DNA of 64,000 nucleotides from CAVOXO01 sp963700425 (GTDB lineage Bacteria; Actinomycetota; Acidimicrobiia; Acidimicrobiales; Microtrichaceae), in the NCBI GenBank assembly GCA_963700425.1, contig CAVOXO010000001.1, positions 992,001 through 1,056,000 of the forward strand, written 5' to 3'. The notes under the pieces are model-generated. The model was not told the DNA's origin, searched no databases, and saw nothing but the letters and a program-made list of their open reading frames with translations. Of this stretch, positions 35,782 to 45,993 are shown piece by piece. The translations under genes and the position numbers were made by a program. Numbering within the stretch: position 1 is the first letter of the stretch; every line of letters starts with the position of its first letter.

Positions 35782-36661
35782 TGCGGTCGGCGAGCGTGAC
35801 TGGGTTGTCGTTCCCCTGAGTCACGGTCAGGTGCTCGTGCCGAGGAACTCGCAACGGTCGTGGGGCGCCGGCATCTCGCTGACCAGTCCATGCCGCAGTG
35901 CGTTGCTGACCGCCCACAGGGTTCTCGAGGTCGTAGCCCGGAGCGTCCCTCTGGACGCGGTGGCCCGACGGACCGACGCGGCGGCGCGGGTCGTCGTGGA
36001 CCGGTCACTTGCGGTCCTCGGTGGGGCGGGTGTGGCGGTCGATGATGCGACGGCGGTGGCGGTAGGAATACCGCGTCAGACGAGTCGACCTCACGGGGTG
36101 GCGCTCGTCGAGCTGCGGACGGGTGTCCGCACCTTCGTCAAGTGGTCCGACGAATCCGAAGCCATCGAGGTCGAGGCTGCTGCGCTCGCCGCTCTCGACG
36201 GGGGTGGTGGGGGCTACGTGACGCCACGGTTGACCGGCCACGGCCATGACGGCTCGGTTGCGTGGTTGGCATCGACGGCACTCCCGCCGGGACGACACCG
36301 TCCGCACTGGTCACCGGACTGGGACGCGGTGGGAGCTCTCACGAGGACCGCCGGCCCCGATGCGTCCGACGGAACGGACGAGACGACGGCGCACGGGGAC
36401 TTCGCGGCGTGGAACGTACGGCGCTGCGGCGATGAGGTGTGGGTGATCGACTGGGCCGACTGTGGTCGCCGGCCGGCCGGTTTCGATCGGCTGTACTTCG
36501 ACGTCGCCGCCTCCGCCATGGGGAGGCGCACCGAGATCGTCGTTCCTTCTCCCGCCACTCTCAGAGCGGTCGGCGCACTCGTTGACGATCGGATCCGACG
36601 CCGGGCGGAACCGCTGGACGTCTCCATGGGTGCCATACTCGATCGCCTCGAACTGTGCTGA
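35774..36661 (+). CDS. Kinase-fold (APH-like) phosphotransferase of the polysaccharide locus
   Basis: 295 residues. The ATG lies inside the end of the glycosyltransferase gene, indicating coupling. Residues ~95-280 show the aminoglycoside-phosphotransferase/choline-kinase pattern: a possible ATP-binding lysine in TGVRTFVKWSDESEAIEVEA, catalytic loop AHGDFAAWNV and metal-binding VIDWADCGRRPAGFDRLYFD. The first ~95 residues match nothing I know. The context suggests phosphorylation of a sugar, cyclitol or lipid in glycan assembly; antibiotic resistance is unlikely. No membrane segment. Confidence 0.7.
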   Translation: MRDAVGERDWVVVPLSHGQVLVPRNSQRSWGAGISLTSPCRSALLTAHRVLEVVARSVPLDAVARRTDAAARVVVDRSLAVLGGAGVAVDDATAVAVGIPRQTSRPHGVALVELRTGVRTFVKWSDESEAIEVEAAALAALDGGGGGYVTPRLTGHGHDGSVAWLASTALPPGRHRPHWSPDWDAVGALTRTAGPDASDGTDETTAHGDFAAWNVRRCGDEVWVIDWADCGRRPAGFDRLYFDVAASAMGRRTEIVVPSPATLRAVGALVDDRIRRRAEPLDVSMGAILDRLELC

Positions 36662-36759
36662 ACTGGTCAAAAGGCCTATGTCACTGAGCCGATCGGTTCG
36701 GTAACACGGGAATGTGCAGGACCGGCGGGCGGCCGGACTCTCAAGGAGTGGCGGTATCC

Positions 36760-39700
36760 ATGGGCCGACTGGGTCGCGTGAACGAAAGAACGACACTCAG
36801 GGTGACACTTCGATCACTCGCGGTGGTTGCACTTCTGTCCGGTCTGGCTGTCGGCGTGGTCAACGAATTGGGAGGCGATCAGCGGGTCGGCGCCCTCGAA
36901 ACGGTCCGGGACGGAAGCTCCCAGGTGCTCGCCGGAGCGTCGTGCTGGGGGATCAAGCAGGTCGCGCCGTCATCGGCTGACGGTGTGTACTGGCTCCAGA
37001 CCCCCGAGCTGGTCAGGCCACAGCAGTTCTTCTGTGACATGACCACCGACGGCGGTGGATGGGTCCTGATCGGACAGGGCCGCGACGGATGGACCTTCAA
37101 CTACAACGGCCAGGGAAACCAGTCCCAGCTCGCCTTCACCGCGCCGGGACCGGGAGCGTTCTCCCCGACGGCCTATTCCTCGACGACCGTCGACGGCCTC
37201 CTCAACGGCACCCGTCCCGACGATCTCGCCGACGGGATCCGCGTTCGCGCGCGCTCGACACCTCGGGCACCGACTACCAGGAGCTTCGCTGGTTCCTGCG
37301 AGACGATTCCGGCTCCTATCCGGGTCGCGACCGTTGGTCGTGGTCCTTCGGAGGCGGCTTCGAGTTGTCGGGCTCCACGATCGACGGCGTCGCCTACGGC
37401 GCGACGAACACGTGGGACAGCAACGGCCTGCAGCGCGACGGCTACGGGTCGTACAACTTCAACGACCAGCGCCGTTGGTTCACGGGGCGTGCCACCGATC
37501 GGAAGGCCGGATTCCAGTACCGCCACACCGTTCCGTACAACACGTCGCCCACCTCGTACATCTGGGGAACGTCGTCCTCATCGCGCTACGCGTTCGCACA
37601 GGTGTTTCTGCGGCCCCGGATCGCCAACACCGACATCAACTATGACGCCGTTCCCGACGCCGGTACGCCCGAGGAGACAGTGCGGCCGCTGCTGGACAGC
37701 AGGCCCGTCGCCCTCGCCGACGGCGTCGTCGAGAACTTCGACCCCAACGACCAGTACCCGAACCTGAATTCGCTGGTGCTGGCCTTCGCCCAGATCGGCA
37801 ACACGATGTACGTGGGTGGGGAGTTCCAGAAGGTGCAGGACGGCTCGACCCTCGCCACCTACTCCCAGCCGTACCTGGCAGCCTTCGACGCCACGACCGG
37901 CGAATGGATTCCCGGGTTCGCGCCGTTCGTCGACGGTACGGTCTTCGACCTGCGCGCCACCTTGGACGGCAAGCTGCTGGTGGCCGGCAACTTCTCGAAC
38001 GTGAACGGGTCGGCCTCCACGAGCGGACTCGCCGCACTGGACCCGATCTCGGGGGCACCCCTGCCGGGCTGGAAGGCGAGCCTGATCCGCAATGGCAGCT
38101 CTGCGCGGCCCCTGGCCCGCTCCCTGTCGATCAAGGGCGGTTGGCTGTATGTCGGCGGCACGTTCAACGAGGTCGTCGGAGGCGTACCGGCGACTCCGTC
38201 CTTCGGGGTCGGAAACATCGCCCGGTTCGCAGTGTCGGACGGGACGCCGGACCCGTCGTGGAGGCCCACCTTCGACTCCTCGCCCTATGAGATCGACGCG
38301 TCTCCCAGCAGTGACGTGTTGTGGGCGGCAGGTTGGTTCGAGACGGCCAACAACGCCGCCGCCAACAGCGTCGCCGCCATCAGCACCATCGACGGATCCC
38401 GCGTCGACCCGCCCGGAATGCAGGACTGGGTCTTCAGCCAGGCGTCCGGCCCGAGCGCTCTCGACTACCAGTACACGATCGAGGAATACGACGGAAAGGT
38501 CTGGCAGGCAGGCTCTCAACACATCATCGGCCGCTACGACATCGACTCCTACGGTTTCGAGGGGTCCTCGATCACCCGGGCGGGGGGTGACTTCCAGGTG
38601 CTCCACGGTCACGACGACGGGGTCGTCTACGCGGGGTGCCACTGCACGGACTTCGTCTATGAGGGCGCCCAGAACTACAACGTCACCGTCGATGAGTACA
38701 CCGAGGCGTATTCGATCAAGTCCTTCGGTGCGTGGGACGCGGCGACCAACACCGTGATCCCCGAGTTCCAGCCGGCCCTCCGTACCTCGATCGGCGAGGG
38801 CCCCTGGGAGATGTTCTCCGATCCCGACAGCTGCATGTGGGTGGGGGGCGACTTCGATCAGGGCGGTTGGAACGGATCGGGATACGACTACGTGTCGGGC
38901 TTCGCCAAGTTCTGCCCCGAGACACGACCGCACCGTCGGTGCCCCAGAACGTCCAGGTGTCCACGGTCGACGGCGCCCCCTCTCTGACGTGGGGTGCCTC
39001 GAGCGACAACGACGGCATGTCGACCCTCTATGAGATCCTGAGGGACGATCGGGTCATCGGCTCGACGTGGAGCCGTCAGTTCACCGACACCTCCGGCGTG
39101 ACCACGGGTCGCTATTTCGTGAGGGCGGTCGACCGGACCGACAACCGGTCGGCATCGTCACCGGTTCGCTCCTGGACTCTCCCCGGCCAGAACCAGCAGC
39201 TCGTGGCGGCTGGGGCTCAGTGGCAGTATCTCGCCGATGGGACCGATCCGGGCATCACGTGGCGTGTCCCGGGCACGCCGCTCGGCTGGGCGTCGGGTGT
39301 GGCGCCGTTGGGTAAGGGTGGTGTGGGGGAGACCACGACCATTCCGGCGGTGGGGTTCGCGCAGTACTTCGTGAAGGACTTCACGGTGGCTGACCGTTCG
39401 AGTGTGGGGACTCTGGCGTTGAACATCACCCGGTCGGATGGGGCGGTGGTGTATCTGAACGGTCAGGAGATCGCGAGGACGAACGTTCCGTTCGGGCCGA
39501 TGACGAACACGACTCCGGCCTACGCGGTCGAGGGTGTGGTGACGCGGAGTTTCGTGGTTCCCAAGGATGCGCTGGTGGACGGGGCGAATCGTCTGGCGGT
39601 GGAGGTGCATCAGAACTCCTCCTCGTCCCCGACGCGTTCATGGACGCGTCGTTGGTGGGAAGCGGTCTGACGGGCGACGCGACGGCACCGTCGCCGGTGA

Positions 39701-41505
39701 TCGTGTCGAACCCGGCGCGCAACGACAATTCGATCACCCTGAATTGGACGGCGGCGACCGACAATGTGGGCGTGGTGGCGTATCGGGTGACGCGTGATGG
39801 TCAGACGATCACGTTCCGCAATGCCACGTCGAGCCGTTCGTACAAGGATCAACAGCTGACGTCCGGCACGTCCTACGCCTATGCGGTGGTGGCGATCGAC
39901 CAGGACGGCAACGAGTCGGCACCGGGGTCTCTCACGGTGTCGACGACCGGGCAGCCACCGGTGACCAACCAGGAGCTCGTGGCGGCTGGGGCTCAGTGGC
40001 AGTATCTCGCCGATGGGACCGATCCGGGCATCACGTGGCGTGTCCCGGGCACGCCGCTCGGCTGGGCGTCGGGTGTGGCGCCGTTGGGTAAGGGTGGTGT
40101 GGGGGAGACCACGACCATTCCGGCGGTGGGGTTCGCGCAGTACTTCGTGAAGGACTTCACGGTGGCTGACCGTTCGAGTGTGGGGACTCTGGCGTTGAAC
40201 ATCACCCGGTCGGATGGGGCGGTGGTGTATCTGAACGGTCAGGAGATCGCGAGGACGAACGTTCCGTTCGGGCCGATGACGAACACGACTCCGGCCTACG
40301 CGGTCGAGGGTGTGGTGACGCGGAGTTTCGTGGTTCCCAAGGATGCGCTGGTGGACGGGGCGAATCGTCTGGCGGTGGAGGTGCATCAGAACTCCTCCTC
40401 GTCCCCTGACGCGTTCATGGACGCGTCGTTGGTGGGAAGCGGTCTGACGGGCGACGCGACGGCACCGTCGCCGGTGATCGTGTCGAACCCGGCGCGCAAC
40501 GACAATTCGATCACCCTGAATTGGACGGCGGCGACCGACAATGTGGGCGTGGTGGCGTATCGGGTGACGCGTGATGGTCAGACGATCACGTTCCGCAATG
40601 CCACGTCGAGCCGTTCGTACAAGGATCAACAGCTGACGTCCGGCACGTCCTACGCCTATGCGGTGGTGGCGATCGACCAGGACGGCAACGAGTCGGCACC
40701 GGGGTCTCTCACGGTGTCGACGACCGGGCAGCCACCGGTGACCAACCAGGAGCTCGTGGCGGCTGGGGCTCAGTGGCAGTATCTCGCCGATGGGACCGAT
40801 CCGGGCATCACGTGGCGTGTCCCGGGCACGCCGCTCGGCTGGCCCGCTGCCGTCGGCTCGTTCGGGGCCGGTCCCCACGGCCATGCGACGACCGTTCCCA
40901 CCACCGGTGTCACCCAGTACTTCGCCACGGACTTCACGGTGGCGGACCGCGGTCAGGTGGGAGTCATCGAGCTGACGATTCGCCGAGACGACGGATTCGT
41001 CGCCTTCCTCAATGGCCAGGAGATCGCCCGATCCAACATGCCGTTCGGTCCGGCCACCGCGTCGACCCCGGCCTACGAAGCGGTCGACCCGGAGACTCGG
41101 AGGTTCACCGTGCCGATCGATGCGCTGGTGAATGGGCCGAATCGGCTGGCGATCGAACTGCACCAGGTGCAGACCGACGACGTGGACTCGTTCCTCGACG
41201 CCACCTTGCTGGGAACCGCCAAGACCATCGATGTGACGCCGCCGGTGGTCGGAGTGCTGTCCGTCTCGGCCCAGTCGCCGACGACCGTGACTCTCGGATG
41301 GACGGCGGCAACCGACGATGTCGGCGTGGTCGCCTACCGGCTCACGCGGGACGGGACGACGGTGACCTACCGGAACGCGACGTCGAGCCGTTCCTACAAG
41401 GACCAACAACTGACCCCCGGTACGACCTACAACTACGCTCTGGTCGCTATCGACCGGAACGGGAACGAATCCGCCCCGGCGGTGGTGTCGGCCTCGACCC
41501 CCTGA
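36760..41505 (+). CDS. Large secreted protein: fibrinogen-like domain, beta-propeller, FN3 and tandem repeats (three frameshifts)
   Basis: ATG at 36760 follows AAGGAG (36743-36748). After an N-terminal membrane/signal segment (SLAVVALLSGLAVGVV) comes a fibrinogen-C-like start (FFCDMTTDGGGWVLIGQGRD), then ELRWFLRDDSGSYPGRDRWS. A propeller-like region has repeats such as GNTMYVGGEFQKVQ, KLLVAGNFSNVNG and GWLYVGGTFNEVVGG. FN3 domains (ITLNWTAATDNVGVVAYRV) alternate with a ~165-residue beta module (WQYLADGTDPGITWRVPGTP) three times. Frame changes are needed at 37245-37254 (CG repeat), 38915-38918 (C run, one C missing) and 39630/39631 (one T missing relative to the tandem copy). The repaired product is ~1580 residues. 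It is probably a surface or matrix glycan-binding protein; function inferred from domains and location. Confidence 0.78.
39200..40842 (+). repeat. 777-bp tandem coding repeat (beta module plus FN3), two full copies and a partial third
   Basis: Copies begin at CTCGTGGCGGCTGGGGCTCA at 39200, 39976 and 40753. The spacing is 776 then 777, because copy 1 lacks one T after 39630. Copies 1 and 2 overlap only partly in FN3 content because the first FN3 (before 39200) is a diverged version. The third copy is identical to about 40842, then becomes a diverged version ending at 41505. The coding strand is rich in G and T like the array at 16-19 kb. Confidence 0.93.
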
Positions 41506-41535
41506 TCGGAACGGCGGACGGGTGTCCGCACCTGC

Positions 41536-42699
41536 ATGATGCGAATACTCGTCGTCCATCAGTTCTACCGGTCAGCCAACGCCTCGGGCGAGAACCTCTC
41601 GGTACGCGACGAGGTCGCGGCGCTCCGCGGTCGGGGTCACGAGGTCGAGCTGCTCGCCGCCGACAGCGACGATCTGGCCTCCGGCGTCGACGCCGTTCGG
41701 GCCGGCATCGACGCGATCTGGTCGCGCCGGGGCGTCAGCAGACTGGAGGAGGTCCTCGACCGCTTCCGTCCACAGATCGCGCTCTGCGAGAACCTCTTCC
41801 CGTCGCATTCGCCCGCGGTCCTGCGGCGGTTGCGGGGTCGTGGCATTCCCGTTGTCGCGGCCGTCCGGAACTTCAGAATGGACTGTGCCAGCGGAACGCA
41901 CTTCCGCGACGGCCGGAGCTGCACCGACTGCGCCGGTTCCCGGTTCAACGCTCCCGCCATCATCCACGCGTGCTACCAGGGGTCGAAGATCGCCACCGCT
42001 CCGATGGCAGCGTCCCTCCGGCTCCACCGCTCGACGTTCGCCCAGATCGACCACTTCCTGCCGGTCAGCTCGTACATGGCGGATTTCGTGAGAACCCTCG
42101 GCGTACCGACCGACCGGATCACCGTCAGACCCAACTTCGTGCAGGATCACGGTCCCGCCGACATCGAGGACCACGGTTTCCTCTTTGCAGGCCGTCTCTC
42201 GGACGAGAAGGGGTTCGGGCTTCTTCTCGACGCTTGGCAGCTCTCGGGACTGGGTGCCGACTCGCGATTGGTCGTCTGCGGCGATGGTCCCCTCTGGGAG
42301 CGGGCGTTGTCGATCGCCTCGGAGACCGGGATCGAACTCCGAGGCATGGTGACCCACGGCGAGGTTCTCGCCGCCATGGCCGAGACCGCCGTGACGGTCG
42401 TCCCGTCCCTGTGGGCGGAACCGTTCGGTCGCGTCGCCATCGAGTCGGCCTCGCTGGGCCGCCCCGCAGTGGTCGTTCCATCGGGTGGATTGGCCGACAT
42501 CGTGATCGACGGTGAGACCGGCTGGACCGTGGCACCTCGGGTCGCCGCGATGGCGAGCGTGCTCCGCGAGGCCGCTGCGGTCGACGAGGCGCGGACACGG
42601 GGACGGACCGCGCGGCGCCGCTTCCTCACCAACTACACCGAAAGCGTGTCCGTGGGCATCCTGGAGGACACGCTTCGTTCGCTGGCGCTTTCCTCGTGA
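41536..42699 (+). CDS. Glycosyltransferase family 4 protein
   Basis: 387 residues; starts MMRILVVHQFYRSANASGEN, so either ATG at 41536 or 41539 could be used. N-terminal half: CENLFPSHSPAVLRRLRGRG and the cysteine-bearing CASGTHFRDGRSCTDCAGS, similar to the insertion in the transferase at 34639, which suggests they are paralogues. C-terminal half: FLFAGRLSDEKGF, VCGDGPLWERALS and PSLWAEPFGRVAIESASLG (EX7E). It probably adds a second sugar in repeat-unit assembly. It ends 20 bases from the convergent sulfotransferase. Confidence 0.92.
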   Translation: MMRILVVHQFYRSANASGENLSVRDEVAALRGRGHEVELLAADSDDLASGVDAVRAGIDAIWSRRGVSRLEEVLDRFRPQIALCENLFPSHSPAVLRRLRGRGIPVVAAVRNFRMDCASGTHFRDGRSCTDCAGSRFNAPAIIHACYQGSKIATAPMAASLRLHRSTFAQIDHFLPVSSYMADFVRTLGVPTDRITVRPNFVQDHGPADIEDHGFLFAGRLSDEKGFGLLLDAWQLSGLGADSRLVVCGDGPLWERALSIASETGIELRGMVTHGEVLAAMAETAVTVVPSLWAEPFGRVAIESASLGRPAVVVPSGGLADIVIDGETGWTVAPRVAAMASVLREAAAVDEARTRGRTARRRFLTNYTESVSVGILEDTLRSLALSS

Positions 42700-42718
42700 G
42701 GCCCGGCCCGTCGCGACC

Positions 42719-43622
42719 TCAGAACCAGCCCATCGATCGGCCGAGTTCCGCCTCCAGCTCGCGAACCGATGGGGTCAACTCAGCCTCGAGTCGCTTCCTG
42801 AGCCCGTCGTCGAGTGGCGCGGATATCTGGGCGTTGAAGACCTCTGTGGCCCGTAGTTGTTGTCGCGGGATGCCGATGTGATCACAGACACGATCGAAGC
42901 TGGACTGGGGATCGGAGTAGAAGTCCTCCGACCGTTCGACGAGAACCGCGTCGCTGTCCGAATGCGTCCCACCACCGGCGGAGTCCGGTCACGTACCGAC
43001 CCTGATCGACGTAGCTGTGATGGCGGTGGGCGGTGCTCGTCGCTGTCGGATCGGCGATGAGGCGCTCCTCCTCCCCGGCCAGGCGCTCCGCCTCGGCGTC
43101 GAGGGCGGCGCCGAAGCTGTCGAGCGGCTCCACGCCGTTGGCGCGGCGTTCCTTGTAGTTCGAGAAGGCGCGGTCGACGGGGTTGCGGACGAGCGCGATG
43201 ACCCGTGCACCCGGCACCGTGGAGGCGGCCCGTTGCGCTGCGAGCGGGTGGTACAGGTAGTACGGGCTGGCCTCCCCCGACACCACTCGGTGTCGACGCA
43301 GCGCTTCGGCGATCGAACGGGTCGTCCGCAGCGGAAAGTGCGAGAAGTACCAGTCGTCGCCACGCGAGAACTCCTCGTCGAAGTAGTACGTGCCCTTGAC
43401 CCGGGCCGGCCGTGGGAACGTCGACAGCACCGCGGGGTGGGCGAGCAGGTACTTGTAGAGCGAGGTGGTCCCGCCCCGCTTGGTTCCGATGACGAGGAAG
43501 TCGGGGCGGCAGCGGCGATCGGCGCTGAGTTCCCCCGCGGTCCGGAGCCGGGCCTTCGTCCATTGCGCGAGGGCGACGACGGGGTCGCTGCGTCGTATCT
43601 GGTGCATTCGTCCCATGTTCAT
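42719..43622 (-). CDS. PAPS-dependent sulfotransferase, one-base frameshift
   Basis: About 300 residues from ATG at 43622 or 43616. The PAPS 5'-phosphosulfate loop is FLVIGTKRGGTTSLYKYLLA, and the 3'-phosphate site is ARVIALVRNPVDRAFSNY. A KGTYYFDEEF stretch lies between. After GLRRWWDAFG the frame must shift near 42952-42957 to read AVLVERSEDFYSDPQSSFDR and end in LEAELGRSMGWF at 42719, the usual family C-terminus. It transfers sulfate from PAPS to a hydroxyl of a carbohydrate; inside this locus the likely target is the exopolysaccharide or its lipid-linked precursor. Confidence 0.83.
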
Positions 43623-43727
43623 TCTCGCCGGCGCCGGTATCGTCACGTGAGGGCCCATGCGCCCGTCCGGTTCTATCGGCTGGGAATCGGTCCCACCAAT
43701 GGCTGTGACAAGTCTCCACGATCGGCG

Positions 43728-44554
43728 ATGAGCTCCACGATGTCCCAGGCACCCACCCACGTCGATGTTCTCGGGGTTGCGATCTCCGCCGTCGACCTCC
43801 CGACCGCGGCCGACACGATCGACGAATGGATCGAGCGGGGTGAAGCGAACTACGTGTGTGTGACCGGAGTCCACGGCGTCAGCGAGTCCCAGAACGACGG
43901 CTCGCTCGCCGACATCCACAACCGCGCCGGGACTGGTGGTACCCGACGGCATGCCGCTGGTGTGGTGTGGTCACCACATCGGTGCGAGTGCCATGGCCAG
44001 GGTCTACGGGCCGGATCTGATGCTGGAGATGTGCCGCCGAGCCGCGGTGCTCGGGCCACCGGTTCTATTTCTACGGGGGAGCGGAGGGCACTCCTGAGAC
44101 CCTCCGCGACCGCCTCGTGGAGCGGTTTCCCGGTCTCCACGTGGTGGGCGTGCACTCACCGCCGTTCCGGCCTCTCACCGAGGACGAGGACGCGGCGATC
44201 GTCGACGAGATCGTGGCGGCACGCCCCGACATCGTGTGGGTCGGCCTGTCCACGCCGAAGCAGGAACGTTGGATGGCGGCCCACCACCACCGGATCGACT
44301 CGGTTCTGGTGGGCGTCGGTGCCGCATTCGATTTCCACGCCGGTAACGTGACTCAGGCACCGCCATGGATGCAGGCCCGGGGCTTGGAATGGCTCTACCG
44401 CCTGGTCAAGGAGCCCCGTCGACTCTGGCGGCGATATCTGACCAACAACCCGCTCTTCATCATTCGAATCTTCCTGCGCCCGCCTCGGGCGCTCCACATG
44501 ACCAGATCAGCGACCGTCGGCGGGCCCGGCGACACCGAGGGAGTATCCACATGA
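43728..44554 (+). CDS. WecG/TagA/CpsF-family glycosyltransferase, two frameshifts
   Basis: ATG at 43728 begins MSSTMSQAPTHVDVLGVAIS. Dropping one G at 43929-43931 and one at 44053-44055 restores NRAGLVVPDGMPLVWCGHHI (with the catalytic Asp region), GPDLMLEMCRRAAVLGHRFY and FYGGAEGTPETLRDRLVERF, then VWVGLSTPKQERWMA and GAAFDFHAGNV. About 275 residues of a GT26 enzyme that adds a sugar such as ManNAc(A) or a hexose to polyprenyl-linked acceptor. It has no membrane helix but ends in the basic region typical of membrane association. The stop overlaps the next start (ATGA). Confidence 0.85.
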
Positions 44555-45539
44555 GTGCCATGGAACCCGGCTCCACCGTTCTCGTCACCGGGGGTGGGGG
44601 ATTCATCGGCGGGCACCTGGTGGCGAGCCTCGCCCGTGACGGTTTCGCCGTGAGGTCCGTCGACATCAAGCCACTCGAGCAGTGGTACCAGGTCACCGAG
44701 GGGGTCGAGAACATCTCCGCGGACGTGTCTCTCCTCGACGAGGCGCGCCAGGCGGCCGATGGCCAACGCTACGTGTTCAACCTGGCCGCCGACATGGGCG
44801 GGATGGGCTTCATCGAGAACAACAAGGCCGCCTGCATGTTGTCGGTGCTGACCACCACCCACGTGCTGATGGCTGCCAAGGAGGCCGGCGCCTCGGGGTT
44901 CTTCTACTCCTCGTCCGCCTGTGTCTACGCGGCGGACAAGCAGATCTCGCCCGAGGTGACAGCTCTCGCCGAGGCTGACGCCTATCCGGCCATGCCCGAG
45001 GACGGATACGGGTGGGAGAAGCTCTTCAGCGAGCGGATGTGTCGCCACTACCTCGAGGACTTCGGGTTCGAAACGAGGGTTGCCCGTTACCACAACGTCT
45101 ACGGACCCAACGGCACCTGGGACGGCGGCCGAGAGAAGGCGCCCGCTGCGGTCGCCGCAAGGTGGCAGAAGCCAAGCGCTCTGGTCGACACGAGATCGAG
45201 ATCTGGGGCGACGGCGAGCAGACCCGCAGCTTCATGTACATCGACGACTGTGTCCACGGCACCCGAGCCCTGCTCGAGTCCGACATCGTCGACCCCATCA
45301 ACATCGGCTCATCGGAGCTCGTGACCATCAACGAGCTGGTGTCGATCGTCGAGGGGATCGCGGGGGTCACCCTGAAGCGGAACTACAACCTCGATGCGCC
45401 CCAGGGCGTCCGGGGGCGGAACTCCGACAACTCGATGATCCTCGAGAAGATGGGTTGGGAGCCTTCCACGCCGCTGCGCGACGGCATGGAGAAGACCTAC
45501 AGCTGGATCTGGGACCAGCTCGCGGCGCGGGGTGCGTGA
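44551..45539 (+). CDS. GDP-mannose 3,5-epimerase-like NAD-dependent epimerase, one-base frameshift
   Basis: Starts ATGA-overlapping the transferase. Restoring one A at 45159-45160 (AA to AAA) joins GGREKAPAAVAAKVAEAKRS and IEIWGDGEQTRSFMYIDD; the repaired protein is ~330 residues. The NAD site is VTGGGGFIGGHL; the catalytic region is FYSSSACVYAADKQ with DGYGWEKLFSERM (YxxxK-like with W). NLAADMGGMGFIENNKAACM, HNVYGPNGTWDGGREKAPAA and PQGVRGRNSDNSMI closely follow plant GDP-mannose 3,5-epimerase. It would make GDP-L-galactose or GDP-L-gulose for the polymer. Nucleotide (GDP) specificity is by resemblance. Confidence 0.85.
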
Positions 45540-45564
45540 GATCCCCACGACCGCTCGTCGCGAT

Positions 45565-45993
45565 TCAGGTGTCCCAGGTCTCGTAGTTCGCACGCATCGT
45601 CTCGACGCCGTCGGCGATGATGCGCTCGAGCACGTCGAGGTCCACGTCGGCCAGCTTGTTGACATACAGGCAGCTCTTGCCCACTTTGTGCTTGCCGAGC
45701 TCCGCCAACTGATCTCCGAGATCGTCGTAGCCGGGCATCACGTAGAGGACGAGGTTGGCCTTCCGCGGTGAGAACCCGGTGATCATCGAGTCCCCTTCGC
45801 GTCCGCTCTCATAGCGGTAGTGGTATCCACCGAATCCGATGATGGTCGGCCCCCACATCCGGGGCTCGCACCCGGTGATCCGTTTCATCGTCTCGAGCAG
45901 GACGGTGGCGTCGGCGCGTCGGGTCGGGTTCTCGATCGTGGCAATGAAGTCAGCGGCGTCGACGTCGCTGACCCGAGTCTTGTTGTCGCTCAT
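45565..45993 (-). CDS. DUF1801 domain protein
   Basis: 142 residues from the ATG at 45993. TLLETMKRITGCEPRMWG-like pattern (LLETMKRITGCEPRMWGPTI) and FSPRKANLVLYVMPGYDD, GKHKVGKSCLYVNKLADVDL are standard for the YdhG/DUF1801 (DUF5655-like) fold. The family has a phage-like or iron-transport-protein-like fold with no known activity. Its start overlaps the stop of a truncated VOC gene (ATGA), so translation may be coupled to that remnant. Confidence 0.85.
   Translation of the reverse strand: MSDNKTRVSDVDAADFIATIENPTRRADATVLLETMKRITGCEPRMWGPTIIGFGGYHYRYESGREGDSMITGFSPRKANLVLYVMPGYDDLGDQLAELGKHKVGKSCLYVNKLADVDLDVLERIIADGVETMRANYETWDT

Noticed and set aside
39480..39494. CGAAC-GTTCC-GTTCG resembling a LexA box (also at 40256-40270)
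   Set aside because: The spacer is 5 bases, not 4, and it lies inside repeated coding sequence (TNVPFG).
39610..41559. A 649-codon minus-strand open frame over the second repeat array
   Set aside because: Same cause as above; it shadows the FN3/beta-module repeats and has no recognisable domain.
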